Of a DNA stretch of 64,000 bases, positions 17,961 to 25,935 are shown one piece after another. Source of the DNA: JANQIO01 sp043513815 (lineage in GTDB: Bacteria; Pseudomonadota; Gammaproteobacteria; Pseudomonadales; Halieaceae); the NCBI GenBank assembly GCA_043513815.1, contig CP121313.1:372001-436000 (forward strand), read 5' to 3'. Under the pieces are notes generated by a model, which worked only from the letters and a program-made list of their open reading frames with translations, searched no databases and was not told the DNA's origin. The stretch's first letter is position 1, and the number at the start of each line of letters is the position of its first letter. Made by a program: the position numbers and the translations under genes.

Positions 17961-19073
17961 CTATGCGATATCGCTGCTTGAGATACCCGTATCGTCGCGG
18001 TCTTCCCATACAAAGCCGGCAATCTGCTCGCTCGCGTCCTGTTTGATGTCGTGCCACAGCAGGCCGGCGACCTGGTCAGCTTCGGTGCTGGTGACGTCGT
18101 GCCACAGCAGACCGGCAACCTGGTCAGTGTCGGTGCTGGCGATGTCGTGCCACAGCAGGCCGGCGACCTGGTCAGCTTCGGTGCCGCTGATGTCGTGCCA
18201 CAGCAGACCGGCAACCTGGTCAGCTTCGGTGCCGCTGATGTCGTGCCACAGCAGACCGGCAACCTGGTCAGCGTCGGTGCCGCTGATATCGTGCCACAGC
18301 AGACCGGCAACCTGGTCAGCGTCGGTGCCGCTGATGTCGTGCCACAGCAGACCGGCAACCTGGTCAGCGTCGGTGCCGCTGATGTCGTGCCACAGCAGGC
18401 CGGCGACCTGGTCAGCTTCGGTGCTGGTGATGTCGTGCCACAGCAGTCCGGCAACCTGGTCGGCTTCGGTGCTGGCGATGTCGTGCCACAGCAGGCCGGC
18501 GACCTGGTCGGTTTCGGTGCTGGCGATGTCGTGCCACAGCAGTCCGGCGACCTGGTCGGTTTCGGCGTTGGTGATGTCGTGCCACAGCAGACCGGCGACC
18601 TGGTCAGCGTCGGTGCTGGTGATGTCGTGCCACAGCAGACCGGCGACCTGGTCAGCGTCGGTACCGCCGATGGCGTCACCGCCCGTCGTATCGTCGTCCC
18701 GGTCCTCCCAGACAAAGCCCGCAACGGTGTCACCGCCCGTGGCGTCGTCATCCCGGTCTTCCCACACAAAGCCAGCCACATACTCGCCACCGGAGGTGTC
18801 ATCGTCGCGGTCTTCCCAGACAAACCCGGCAACGCTGTCGCCGCCCGTCGTATCATCATCGCGGTCATCCCAGAGGTAGCCGGACACAGTGGGCAGGGTG
18901 GTGTTGGAACTTTCCAGGCTCATGGAGACGGCAATAGCGAGGGCCGCTGCTACGGCCAGCGCGCCCAGCAGTTGGAGGAGACCCCTGGCGCCACCCGTCG
19001 GGAGTGCCTCGGCGAAGGAGGAAACGTTGCCAGTTTGCTGGGTCAGGAGCTGAGACTGAAGTTGCTTGTTCAC
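17961..19073 (-). CDS. Membrane-anchored protein made of 18 tandem AGxxW-[H/E/D]-D repeats
   Basis: I do not recognise the family. The 370 residues comprise a polar N-terminus rich in Gln, one membrane helix (about 32-51, small residues), and then only repeats: four 18-26-residue units of the form V[AS]GxxW[ED]DRDDD..GG, thirteen 16-residue units VAGLLWHD with a variable tail ending DQ, and a final VWEDRDD unit. The repeat face is acidic with one Trp per unit, suggesting a stacked beta or solenoid array, possibly metal-binding. The topology predicts a periplasmic repeat domain. GTG at 19073 is chosen because AAGGTGG lies eight bases upstream. It is preceded by a sigma-54 promoter and followed by the sensor kinase. 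Confidence 0.75.
   Translation of the reverse strand: MNKQLQSQLLTQQTGNVSSFAEALPTGGARGLLQLLGALAVAAALAIAVSMSLESSNTTLPTVSGYLWDDRDDDTTGGDSVAGFVWEDRDDDTSGGEYVAGFVWEDRDDDATGGDTVAGFVWEDRDDDTTGGDAIGGTDADQVAGLLWHDITSTDADQVAGLLWHDITNAETDQVAGLLWHDIASTETDQVAGLLWHDIASTEADQVAGLLWHDITSTEADQVAGLLWHDISGTDADQVAGLLWHDISGTDADQVAGLLWHDISGTDADQVAGLLWHDISGTEADQVAGLLWHDISGTEADQVAGLLWHDIASTDTDQVAGLLWHDVTSTEADQVAGLLWHDIKQDASEQIAGFVWEDRDDTGISSSDIA
18024..18647 (-). repeat. Thirteen in-frame 48-bp tandem repeats within the repeat-protein gene
   Basis: Each 48-base unit encodes 16 residues and is nearly identical at DNA level over the AGLLWHD core, with variation confined to codons for the linker (STDA, STET, GTEA, GTDA and the like). 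Adjacent units in the middle are identical, which points to recent duplication or conversion. Because 48 is divisible by three, other frames also stay open; those are shadows. Unit number may differ between strains. Confidence 0.95.
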
Positions 19074-19201
19074 TTGGGTCACCACCTTGTGTTTTGTTGT
19101 GGTTGGCGGACCGGGAAGGTGCGAGGCTGTCCTGCACCCACCAGTCCCGGGCGCCAACTGTGCTGCCGGGTCAAAGTAAGAGTCGCTTGCATACTATTAA
19201 G

Positions 19202-19217
19202 AGCAAATACCGTGCCT
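19202..19217 (-). promoter_or_regulatory. Sigma-54 (-24/-12) promoter for the repeat-protein/kinase operon
   Basis: On the minus strand the site reads AGGCACGGTATTTGCT. Against the RpoN consensus (TGGCACGRNNNTTGCW) every defined position except the first matches, and the GG and GC doublets have the required spacing. The predicted start is near 19191, giving a leader of about 118 bases before the GTG. The gene immediately upstream encodes a sigma-54 activator, which fits well. Confidence 0.78.
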
Positions 19218-19328
19218 AGTTCACACTTTTTGTAAACAGACGGTCAAATACTTTTCAAGCATATGATTAGTAAGAACTATTTTGCTGGGGTGAGGTGTTG
19301 AGCGGTGTCGAACAGAAGGGAAAAAAGC

Positions 19329-19372
19329 GGCGATTTTGTGCGCCATATTTTTCTTTGGCGGATAAATGCGCC
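19329..19372. promoter_or_regulatory. Two GGCG-N8-CGCC inverted repeats, candidate enhancer sites
   Basis: Sites at 19329-19344 and 19357-19372 share GGCG, eight bases ending in TG, then CGCC, with centres 28 bases apart. They lie about 120-150 bases upstream of the -24 element, the usual distance for bacterial enhancer binding. A weaker half site (CGCCATATTTT, also present next to the first repeat) occurs at 19400. Alternatively the first repeat plus the T-run on the minus strand may be a weak terminator of the activator gene. The remaining bases between 19074 and 19408 show no gene. Confidence 0.4.
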
Positions 19373-19408
19373 GATTTTTACTCAATAAGGTGAATTGCTC
19401 GCCATATT

Positions 19409-22400
19409 TTACCAGTTAGCCAGTTGGCTCAACTGCCGGCGGTACGTGGGGGGTGAGACACCGGCCAGGGCGGCAGCCTCGGCCTGGTTGCGGGCGCGTT
19501 CGTCAATCAGTGTTAGCAACAGGTTTTGCAGGTGGGTGACCGGGTCCAGGGCTTCACGCTGCGCAACACCAATCCACTGAGGCAACAGGGCAGCCACGGA
19601 CTGCCAGCGCGATAGCTGCTCCGGCGGGCGGGTGTCGCCATCGGCCTGGTAGCGGGTCAGTTTGCGGCGCAGAGTGCTCTCGGGCATGTTGAGCGCGGCC
19701 GCCGCCTGCAGGTTGACCTGGCCATGCTGTTGCAGGGCCGCGAGTATCAGGTCTCGCTCCAGCCACTGGCTCAGGGGTAGCAGGACATTATTTTCCAGGC
19801 AGTAGCCCAACTGTTCTGCCAGTGCCTCCCGGATAGAGGTTTCCAGCTCCACCAGGCTGTCCTGGGTGGAGGCTTTTTGCGGTTGGGGCGAGGAGGCCGC
19901 CCGGGGCACAGCCGAGGCGCCGGCGTCTGCGGGGAGATCCAGTTCCAGGACATCGATCTCCATGCCCTGGCAGAGAATCACAGCCCGTATCATCTTGTTG
20001 CGCAGCTCCCTGACATTGCCCGGCCATTGGTAGCTGTGCATCGCCGCCTGTGCGGCTGGCGTGAAGCCGCGGATGTCGCGGCTGTATTGTGCGGCGCAGT
20101 CTCGCAGGAAGTGGCCTGCCAGGAATTCGACATCTCCATTGCGCTGTCGCAGCGGCGGGGAGTGCACATTGAAAACGTTGAGTCGATAGTACAGGTCTTC
20201 CCGGAATCGCCCCTGGCGAATGTCTTCCTCCAGGTCGACGTTGGTGGCGGCAATTATCCGGGTGTTCACGGTTTCCGTCTGGGTACTGCCCACGGCCGTG
20301 AACTGTTTATCCTGCACAACGCGCAGCAGCTTTACCTGAACGTTCAGCGGAAGTTCGCCGATCTCATCCAGCAACAGCGTGCCCCCCTCCGCCTCCTTCA
20401 GCTTGCCGGCCGCGCTCTGTGTGGCGCCGGTGAACGCCCCGCGCACGTGACCGAACAGCTCTCTTTCGATCAGCGTGCTGACCACGGCGCCGCAGTCGAC
20501 AATAACGAACGGTGCATCGGCACGACTGCTGAGCCGATGAATTTCACTGGCGATGACCTCCTTGCCAGTGCCGGACTCGCCGGTGATCAGGACGGTTTCA
20601 TCGGTAGGCGCCACCAGTCGAATGAGTTCCACGACCTCCATCATCACATCGGACTGGTACAGCAGTTTGCTGTTGTCATCGCCCAGTGCCGGTGACGGCG
20701 ACGCTGCGTCGGGCCTGGGTCCGGCTTCGGGTCCACCGAGGTAGGTCACCAGGGACTGAATCAGTAGCAGGTCCTGTTGGCGCAGCAAGCGTTCCGAGCT
20801 GCCGCTGTCGATGTACAGCAAGCCAGCACCGCCGCCCAGGTTGGCGCTGAAGCTGACCGGCACCCACCATCGGCTGCCGTCCTGGAACGGACCGGTATCG
20901 GCCAGTGTCCTGTCCAGATCGGGACAGGCATCCAGGTAAGCCTGGGCCTCGCCCTCAGAGCACTCTGGCATAGCTGCAATCGCCCGTGGCTGACCGTCGC
21001 GCCAACTGAACAGCAGTACCCTGGAGAGTTCGAAGCAGCGCTGCAGCCGCCCTAGCAGTCCTTTTGCCTTGCCGCGCGCATCGGCCGGGCCGGCATCACT
21101 CATGGTGTTCCACAGCAGGGCCATGTTGCGGTAGTCCTGGCCGGCGTCCGCTGCCAGCAGTTCGCTCTGGCTGTCAAGATTGCCCACCAGGCCGATATCG
21201 GTGCTGGGTCGCCACACGGCAAGCCGGTTACCGCCCGACTGTCTGGCAAGCACCAGGGCACGATGTGCGCGCCGGAATAGTTCGAGGGGCGACTCACCAC
21301 TTTCGGCATTCACCTCGGAGCGGTGATGAGAAATACCGATGCTGGCCGTCAACCGTAAACTACCGCCCAGAAAACGGTGCTGGGCCAGCCGCTGCAAAAT
21401 AGCACTGCTGATGGAGCCAGCCTCTTCCAGACTGGTTTGCGGCAGACTGGCAGAAAACACGTTGCCGCCGTAGTAGCTGGCGAGGTCTGTTCCGCGCATG
21501 GCCAGGTTGAGCTGCTCGATCAGCTCCCGCAACAGCGCATCGCGGCTCTCTTCGTCCAACTCTTCCAGCAGAGCGTCCGGGCTGTCCGGACTGATCAGCA
21601 GCAGTACAAAGGCCCGCTCGTGATCCAGCGGATAATCAAGAATTCCAGACAGCGACCCGGCCGGCAGATTGCCAGGTAACGGCAGGTCGTCCACGGAGTC
21701 CTTGAGTTCCGCCAGCTCTCTCAGTATCAGGACAGCACCCCGTGCCTGCTTGTCTCCGCTGGCGCCGGGCACATCGCTGGGCCCCACTACGCCGTCAACG
21801 AGTAGCTGGCTGCCATCATTACGCCGCACCTGGAAGGGAGGCAAACGAGTGACGGCGTTGGTACTCAGCAGGGTCATCCATGACAGACTTGCCGCCTGTC
21901 GAGTGCCTGCTCGATCCTCCAGCAGTTGCTCACAGTCCAGCCCTGTGACGCCTTCCTGTTGAAGACCGAAGATACGACAGGCCTGCGAATTCATGGCAGT
22001 AACGCGGTGCTCGGCATCGGTGAACACCAGCGCCTCGCCGATACACTGCAGGGCGGTGGACAGAAGCTGGCGCGTGCTGTGGAGTTCCTGTTCAACAGAG
22101 AACTTGTGCATCGCCATCTCTATGGCAATCTGCAGATCCGCTGTTTCTATCGGTTTGAGTACATAGCCGTAGGGCGTCAGTGATTTGGCGCGTGCCACAG
22201 TCTCCCGGTCGGAATAGGCGGTCAGGAAGATGACTGGAATGTCGCGCTCGCGGGTGATGCGGCGTGCCACTTCGATGCCGTCAATTTCATCCTTCAGGTG
22301 GATATCGCAAAGCAGCAGTTCGGGATTGAGTTCGGCAGCGAGCGTCAGGGCCTGCTTTGGGTTGTGTGCCATGCCCAGCACTTCGTGGCCCAGTTGCCTG

Positions 22401-22483
22401 AGACGAGACTTTATATCGCGTGCAACAAGCGCCTCGTCTTCGATGATGAGAATGCGGGCTGTCTGGTCGGCTGCATCGGTCAC
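19409..22483 (-). CDS. Sigma-54-dependent response regulator with REC, PAS, degenerate GGDEF, GAF, AAA+ and two HTH segments
   Basis: A 1024-residue activator. REC is residues 1-125 (LLLCDIHL; strongly similar to the REC of the EAL regulator downstream), PAS about 135-250, a GGDEF-like domain about 285-420 with GGNVF in place of GGDEF, and GAF-like about 450-590. The AAA+ domain has Walker A GESGTGKE near 633 and the sigma-54 contact GAFTGA near 683. A Fis-type helix-turn-helix lies near 915-960 and a second one at the extreme C-terminus (AEAAALAGVSPPTYRRQL). The GTG start has GAGGTGG upstream. It probably drives the sigma-54 promoter immediately downstream; the sensor kinase is a likely partner. 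Confidence 0.88.
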   Translation of the reverse strand: MTDAADQTARILIIEDEALVARDIKSRLRQLGHEVLGMAHNPKQALTLAAELNPELLLCDIHLKDEIDGIEVARRITRERDIPVIFLTAYSDRETVARAKSLTPYGYVLKPIETADLQIAIEMAMHKFSVEQELHSTRQLLSTALQCIGEALVFTDAEHRVTAMNSQACRIFGLQQEGVTGLDCEQLLEDRAGTRQAASLSWMTLLSTNAVTRLPPFQVRRNDGSQLLVDGVVGPSDVPGASGDKQARGAVLILRELAELKDSVDDLPLPGNLPAGSLSGILDYPLDHERAFVLLLISPDSPDALLEELDEESRDALLRELIEQLNLAMRGTDLASYYGGNVFSASLPQTSLEEAGSISSAILQRLAQHRFLGGSLRLTASIGISHHRSEVNAESGESPLELFRRAHRALVLARQSGGNRLAVWRPSTDIGLVGNLDSQSELLAADAGQDYRNMALLWNTMSDAGPADARGKAKGLLGRLQRCFELSRVLLFSWRDGQPRAIAAMPECSEGEAQAYLDACPDLDRTLADTGPFQDGSRWWVPVSFSANLGGGAGLLYIDSGSSERLLRQQDLLLIQSLVTYLGGPEAGPRPDAASPSPALGDDNSKLLYQSDVMMEVVELIRLVAPTDETVLITGESGTGKEVIASEIHRLSSRADAPFVIVDCGAVVSTLIERELFGHVRGAFTGATQSAAGKLKEAEGGTLLLDEIGELPLNVQVKLLRVVQDKQFTAVGSTQTETVNTRIIAATNVDLEEDIRQGRFREDLYYRLNVFNVHSPPLRQRNGDVEFLAGHFLRDCAAQYSRDIRGFTPAAQAAMHSYQWPGNVRELRNKMIRAVILCQGMEIDVLELDLPADAGASAVPRAASSPQPQKASTQDSLVELETSIREALAEQLGYCLENNVLLPLSQWLERDLILAALQQHGQVNLQAAAALNMPESTLRRKLTRYQADGDTRPPEQLSRWQSVAALLPQWIGVAQREALDPVTHLQNLLLTLIDERARNQAEAAALAGVSPPTYRRQLSQLANW

Positions 22484-22516
22484 GCCGCTACCACCTCAAC
22501 TGGCGTATTGAATGTG

Positions 22517-24034
22517 TCAGGATGCCTCGCGGAGCATCGGCTCGTCGGCTTTCCCGGAAGCTGCGGGCCGGGGGCCTGAAAAACGCAGCACGCCATCGTC
22601 CAGCGGCGCGTTGCGGAACATCAGTCGATCCTTGCGGTAGTTCTGTGGATTGATCCAGGGTTCCCTGTCTCCCTGCTTGGGAAATTTGTCTATGACCCTG
22701 CGCATATAGCCCGCAGAAAAGTCCTCTATCCAGTCACGTGCCGGCATGTCGGCATCTTCCGGGCGCAACTCCGGTACTGCCGTGACGGCGCCGGTCTCGG
22801 CCATATGGTTGAGCAGCCGGCAACTGTATTCCGCCGTCAGGTCAGCTCGCAGGGTCCAGGAGGCATTGATATAGCCAAAGGTCGTCACCAGATTGGGGAC
22901 ACCGGTGTACATCAGGCCTTTGTAGGACCAGGTCTTCGAAAAGTCCACAACTTCGCCGTCAACCAGCACTGCCGCTTCGCCGAGCACGACCAGCTCGATG
23001 CCGGTAGCAGTAACAATAATGTCGGCGTCCAGCTGTTCGCCCGAGGCGAGTCGAATTCCGGTCTCATTAAATCGATCGATGGTGTCGGTCACTACCGTGG
23101 CCTTTTCGGTGCGCAGTGCCTCGAACAGGTCATTGTCCGGCACCAGGCAAAGTCGTTGATCCCAGGGGTTGTAAGTCGGCGTGAAGTGCTTGTCGATGTC
23201 GTAGTCGGGCCCCAGCTCCTCGTGAACCCGCTTGAGCAGCAGGTCGCGAATTTTGTCAGGTGCGGTGCGCGTGCGTCGATACACCCACTGTTGCATCAGC
23301 ACATTGCGCCAGCGGGTGATGGCGTAGGCCCAGGTGTCGGGCAGCAGGGCTCGCAGCGTGTTGGCGAACCAGTCGCGCGACGGCCGGGAGACTAAGTAGG
23401 TGGGAGAGCGCTGCAGCATCACGACGCTTTTTGCCTGCTCGGCCATGGCAGGCACGAGAGTCACGGCGGTGGCACCGGAACCGATTACCACGACGCGCTT
23501 GCCGCTGTAGTCCAGTTCTTCCGGCCAGAACTGCGGATGAATGACGGTGCCCTTGAAATCTTCCTGGCCGGGGAAATCTGGCGTGTGGGCGCGCCGATAG
23601 CTGTAGTAGCCGGCGCACATCATCAGAAAATTGCAGCGCAGCTCTACGGTCTCGTCACTGTCTGTGCGCTGTGCGGTAACTGTCCAGGCGGCCTCCTCGC
23701 TGGACCAGCTCAATTGGGTGACCCGGTGGCGGTAGCGTATGTTCTGCTCGACGCCGTGCTCCCTGGCGGCCTCGTTGACATAGGCGCGAATGGACGGGCC
23801 ATCTGCAATCGCCTTGGGGTCGCGCCAGGGCTTGAAGCTGTAGCCCAGGGTGTGCATATCGCTATCGGAACGAATTCCCGGGTAGCGGAACAGGTCCCAG
23901 GTGCCGCCCATGGCCTCGCGGCTTTCCAGGATGGTATAGCTGTGACCGGGGCACTCCCGCTGCAGGTGCACCGCGGCGCCAACGCCCGACAGGCCGGCGC
24001 CCACGATAATCACATCAAAATGTTCCGTTGCCAT
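22517..24034 (-). CDS. FAD/NADPH flavin monooxygenase (Baeyer-Villiger, EthA-like)
   Basis: A 505-residue soluble enzyme. The FAD dinucleotide motif GAGLSG is at residues 12-17. A Baeyer-Villiger fingerprint, FKGTVIHPQFWPE, is near 161-173 and a second nucleotide loop GSGATA near 185. The pattern GGTWDLFRYPGIRSDSDM is typical of class B monooxygenases of the EthA group, which oxidise ketones or heteroatoms using O2 and NADPH. The gene sits between alkaline phosphatase and the sigma-54 activator on the same strand with short gaps (28 and 33 bases), so it may be co-transcribed with both. Confidence 0.88.
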   Translation of the reverse strand: MATEHFDVIIVGAGLSGVGAAVHLQRECPGHSYTILESREAMGGTWDLFRYPGIRSDSDMHTLGYSFKPWRDPKAIADGPSIRAYVNEAAREHGVEQNIRYRHRVTQLSWSSEEAAWTVTAQRTDSDETVELRCNFLMMCAGYYSYRRAHTPDFPGQEDFKGTVIHPQFWPEELDYSGKRVVVIGSGATAVTLVPAMAEQAKSVVMLQRSPTYLVSRPSRDWFANTLRALLPDTWAYAITRWRNVLMQQWVYRRTRTAPDKIRDLLLKRVHEELGPDYDIDKHFTPTYNPWDQRLCLVPDNDLFEALRTEKATVVTDTIDRFNETGIRLASGEQLDADIIVTATGIELVVLGEAAVLVDGEVVDFSKTWSYKGLMYTGVPNLVTTFGYINASWTLRADLTAEYSCRLLNHMAETGAVTAVPELRPEDADMPARDWIEDFSAGYMRRVIDKFPKQGDREPWINPQNYRKDRLMFRNAPLDDGVLRFSGPRPAASGKADEPMLREAS

Positions 24035-24062
24035 AGTGTTGACCTTTTCCCCCGGTGGCCGC

Positions 24063-25439
24063 TCAGTCCGATTTACCGAACAGGAAGTCGTGCATGATGT
24101 CGTATATCTGCGGCTGGGTCACGAGGGTCGGAATCAGGCCAGCGGCCGCCGCGTTGGCAAGCAGTGGTACCTGGGTGCCGGTATGTTCTTCGTAGGGAAA
24201 GCTGTTGGTCGCATAGTTCACACCCAGTAGGGCGCCCTCATCGGTGCGCAGCCGGGCGACTTTGCCCGGTGAGAACACCGGCGCGCCGTAGGCGGCGAAC
24301 AGGCTGGTTTCCGGTATTAGCTGTGCGGCGTGGCCGTGGTCGGCCGTAACCAGTATCAGGGTGTCCGGCTGGCGACGGGAAAATTCCAGAGCCACGGCGA
24401 CGGCTTCATCCAGCTGTTGCAACTCGCCGATCGCGCCGCAGGGCATGCGCTCATGCGACTGCTTGTCGATTGAGGCAGATTCCACCATCAGTATGAACCC
24501 GCGGTCATTTTCCAGATGGCGCAGTGCTGTGCGCGTCATTTCGGCCAGTGATGGCATGCCGGTGAATTGTGGCTCCGGCTCGCAACCCATGGGGTCCGGC
24601 AGGCGTACGCTGCCGAGAAAAGGGTGCAGTCGGTTGAGCCAGCTGGGGATGGGGCGCTCAGCTGAGCGGCCATTTTCACCCCGTAGTCGCACCGGCATCG
24701 TGGAGGGAGAAAACAGCCCCAGCAAGCGGCCGTCTGTACTTTGGCCGGCCAGTTCCAGCGGCTTATCAATCACCCTGAAGCCGTTGTCCTGTGCGCGCTG
24801 TCGCACGCTGCGGTCCTCACCTTCGGCCGTCATATCAAAATGCTCGCTACCACCGCCCAGCACTACGTCCAGGTCGGAATCGGCAATCTGTTCTGAGATG
24901 GAGCCCGGTCCACCTTCGGCGCGGGTGTACTGTCGGCAGTGGGGAAGGGCGATGCCATACCGTTTCACTCCCTGTATCGCCGCCGGGTTTTCACAGGTGC
25001 GAACACTCATGTGGGCAATAAAAGCAGCCGGAGTGGCGTCGGTGACGCTAGCGGTAGTGACCAGCCCAGTGCGCAGCCCGGCTTTGCTGGCCTGCTCCAT
25101 GATGGTTTCAATAGGCTTATCATCGCTGGCCGTTGTGGCGATGCGGCCGCGGCTGGTGACCACGCCCGTGGCCATGGCGGTGGCGGTGTTCGCGGAATCG
25201 GCCACGTAGATGCGACTTCCCTGCTCGTCCACTGTGAGCACCTGGCTCGCTGCGCGAACGGGCAGTTCGTCAATGACCAGCCTGCCCTCGGCGCCCGCCA
25301 GGTAGTTGCGAGCAATAGTGATTTGCACGTCGTCCATGCCGTCACCGATCACGAGGATGACATTACGTGCAGCGACTGCCGGCGTTGCCAGAAGCAGCAG
25401 GCCAAACATGCTGACCATCACGGTCGGGTTAATTGCCAT
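24063..25439 (-). CDS. Alkaline phosphatase (PhoA family), exported
   Basis: A 458-residue precursor with a Sec signal (about residues 1-23, cleavage after PAVA). The metal motif VIGDGM is at 30-35, the nucleophile motif DSANTATAMATG has Ser at 82, and TADHGHAA lies in the C-terminal half. It hydrolyses phosphomonoesters in the periplasm with zinc and magnesium. Length and motifs fit the family. A MAPEG gene lies 20 bases upstream. I see no clear Pho box, so phosphate control is not supported by the sequence. Confidence 0.9.
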   Translation of the reverse strand: MAINPTVMVSMFGLLLLATPAVAARNVILVIGDGMDDVQITIARNYLAGAEGRLVIDELPVRAASQVLTVDEQGSRIYVADSANTATAMATGVVTSRGRIATTASDDKPIETIMEQASKAGLRTGLVTTASVTDATPAAFIAHMSVRTCENPAAIQGVKRYGIALPHCRQYTRAEGGPGSISEQIADSDLDVVLGGGSEHFDMTAEGEDRSVRQRAQDNGFRVIDKPLELAGQSTDGRLLGLFSPSTMPVRLRGENGRSAERPIPSWLNRLHPFLGSVRLPDPMGCEPEPQFTGMPSLAEMTRTALRHLENDRGFILMVESASIDKQSHERMPCGAIGELQQLDEAVAVALEFSRRQPDTLILVTADHGHAAQLIPETSLFAAYGAPVFSPGKVARLRTDEGALLGVNYATNSFPYEEHTGTQVPLLANAAAAGLIPTLVTQPQIYDIMHDFLFGKSD

Positions 25440-25459
25440 GTCGGTAGTTCCTTTTAGCG

Positions 25460-25861
25460 TTAAAGCGCCAGCAGGCAGCGGATTGCCATGGCTATCAGTA
25501 CCAGCGTCGACAGGGCAAAGAGACCGAAGCGGATGAGTACCCGGTTTATCGTATTCTGTACCAGCGAGTGCACAACGCGCAGCCCGACGTAGGCCCAGGC
25601 CAGATTGATATTGATGGCGTCGCCGCTGCCGGCCAGGTGGCAGTAGAAAGCCAGGGCGTAAAAGATGGTGGGCTGTTCGTGCAGGTGGTTGTAGTTGTCC
25701 GCTACCTGACGCGCTCCGCTTGGCAGCATGTTCAGCGAGCCAGGGTGGCGCGCCTCATCGGGATCCAGGCCGGCGGCTTGCATCGCCGGAATCCGCAGCA
25801 GGTACATCCAGATCCAGACGATCAGCGTCCAGCTGACCAGGGCAATGACGGGCGTGAGCAT
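25460..25861 (-). CDS. MAPEG-family membrane protein
   Basis: A 133-residue inner-membrane protein with four hydrophobic helices and a polar loop (RQVADNYNHLHEQPTIFYAL) typical of the MAPEG family of membrane glutathione-dependent or eicosanoid-type enzymes. Bacterial members are mostly uncharacterised. GAGGAAA lies seven bases before the ATG. It is followed by alkaline phosphatase and preceded by dinB on the same strand. Confidence 0.8.
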   Translation of the reverse strand: MLTPVIALVSWTLIVWIWMYLLRIPAMQAAGLDPDEARHPGSLNMLPSGARQVADNYNHLHEQPTIFYALAFYCHLAGSGDAININLAWAYVGLRVVHSLVQNTINRVLIRFGLFALSTLVLIAMAIRCLLAL

Positions 25862-25935
25862 GGGTGTTTCCTCGCGATGTTTTAAGGATTGTTATGGTGT
25901 GCGCCGCTCAAGGGTACTCGGCGCCTGTCAGAGGT

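Noticed and set aside
18024..18647. CRISPR-like regular repeat array
   Set aside because: The 48-base period is contiguous without unique spacers, is in frame with a long gene, and encodes clear 16-residue protein repeats. No cas genes are present.
17885..18868. Second minus-strand frame (327 codons) over the repeats
   Set aside because: Cys/Pro/Thr-rich shadow of the real frame with no start site; it misses the membrane anchor.
18051..19235. Long plus-strand open frame (394 codons) across the repeat gene
   Set aside because: It exists because the repeat length is a multiple of three. It lacks the signal/membrane segment and ribosome site that the minus-strand frame has.
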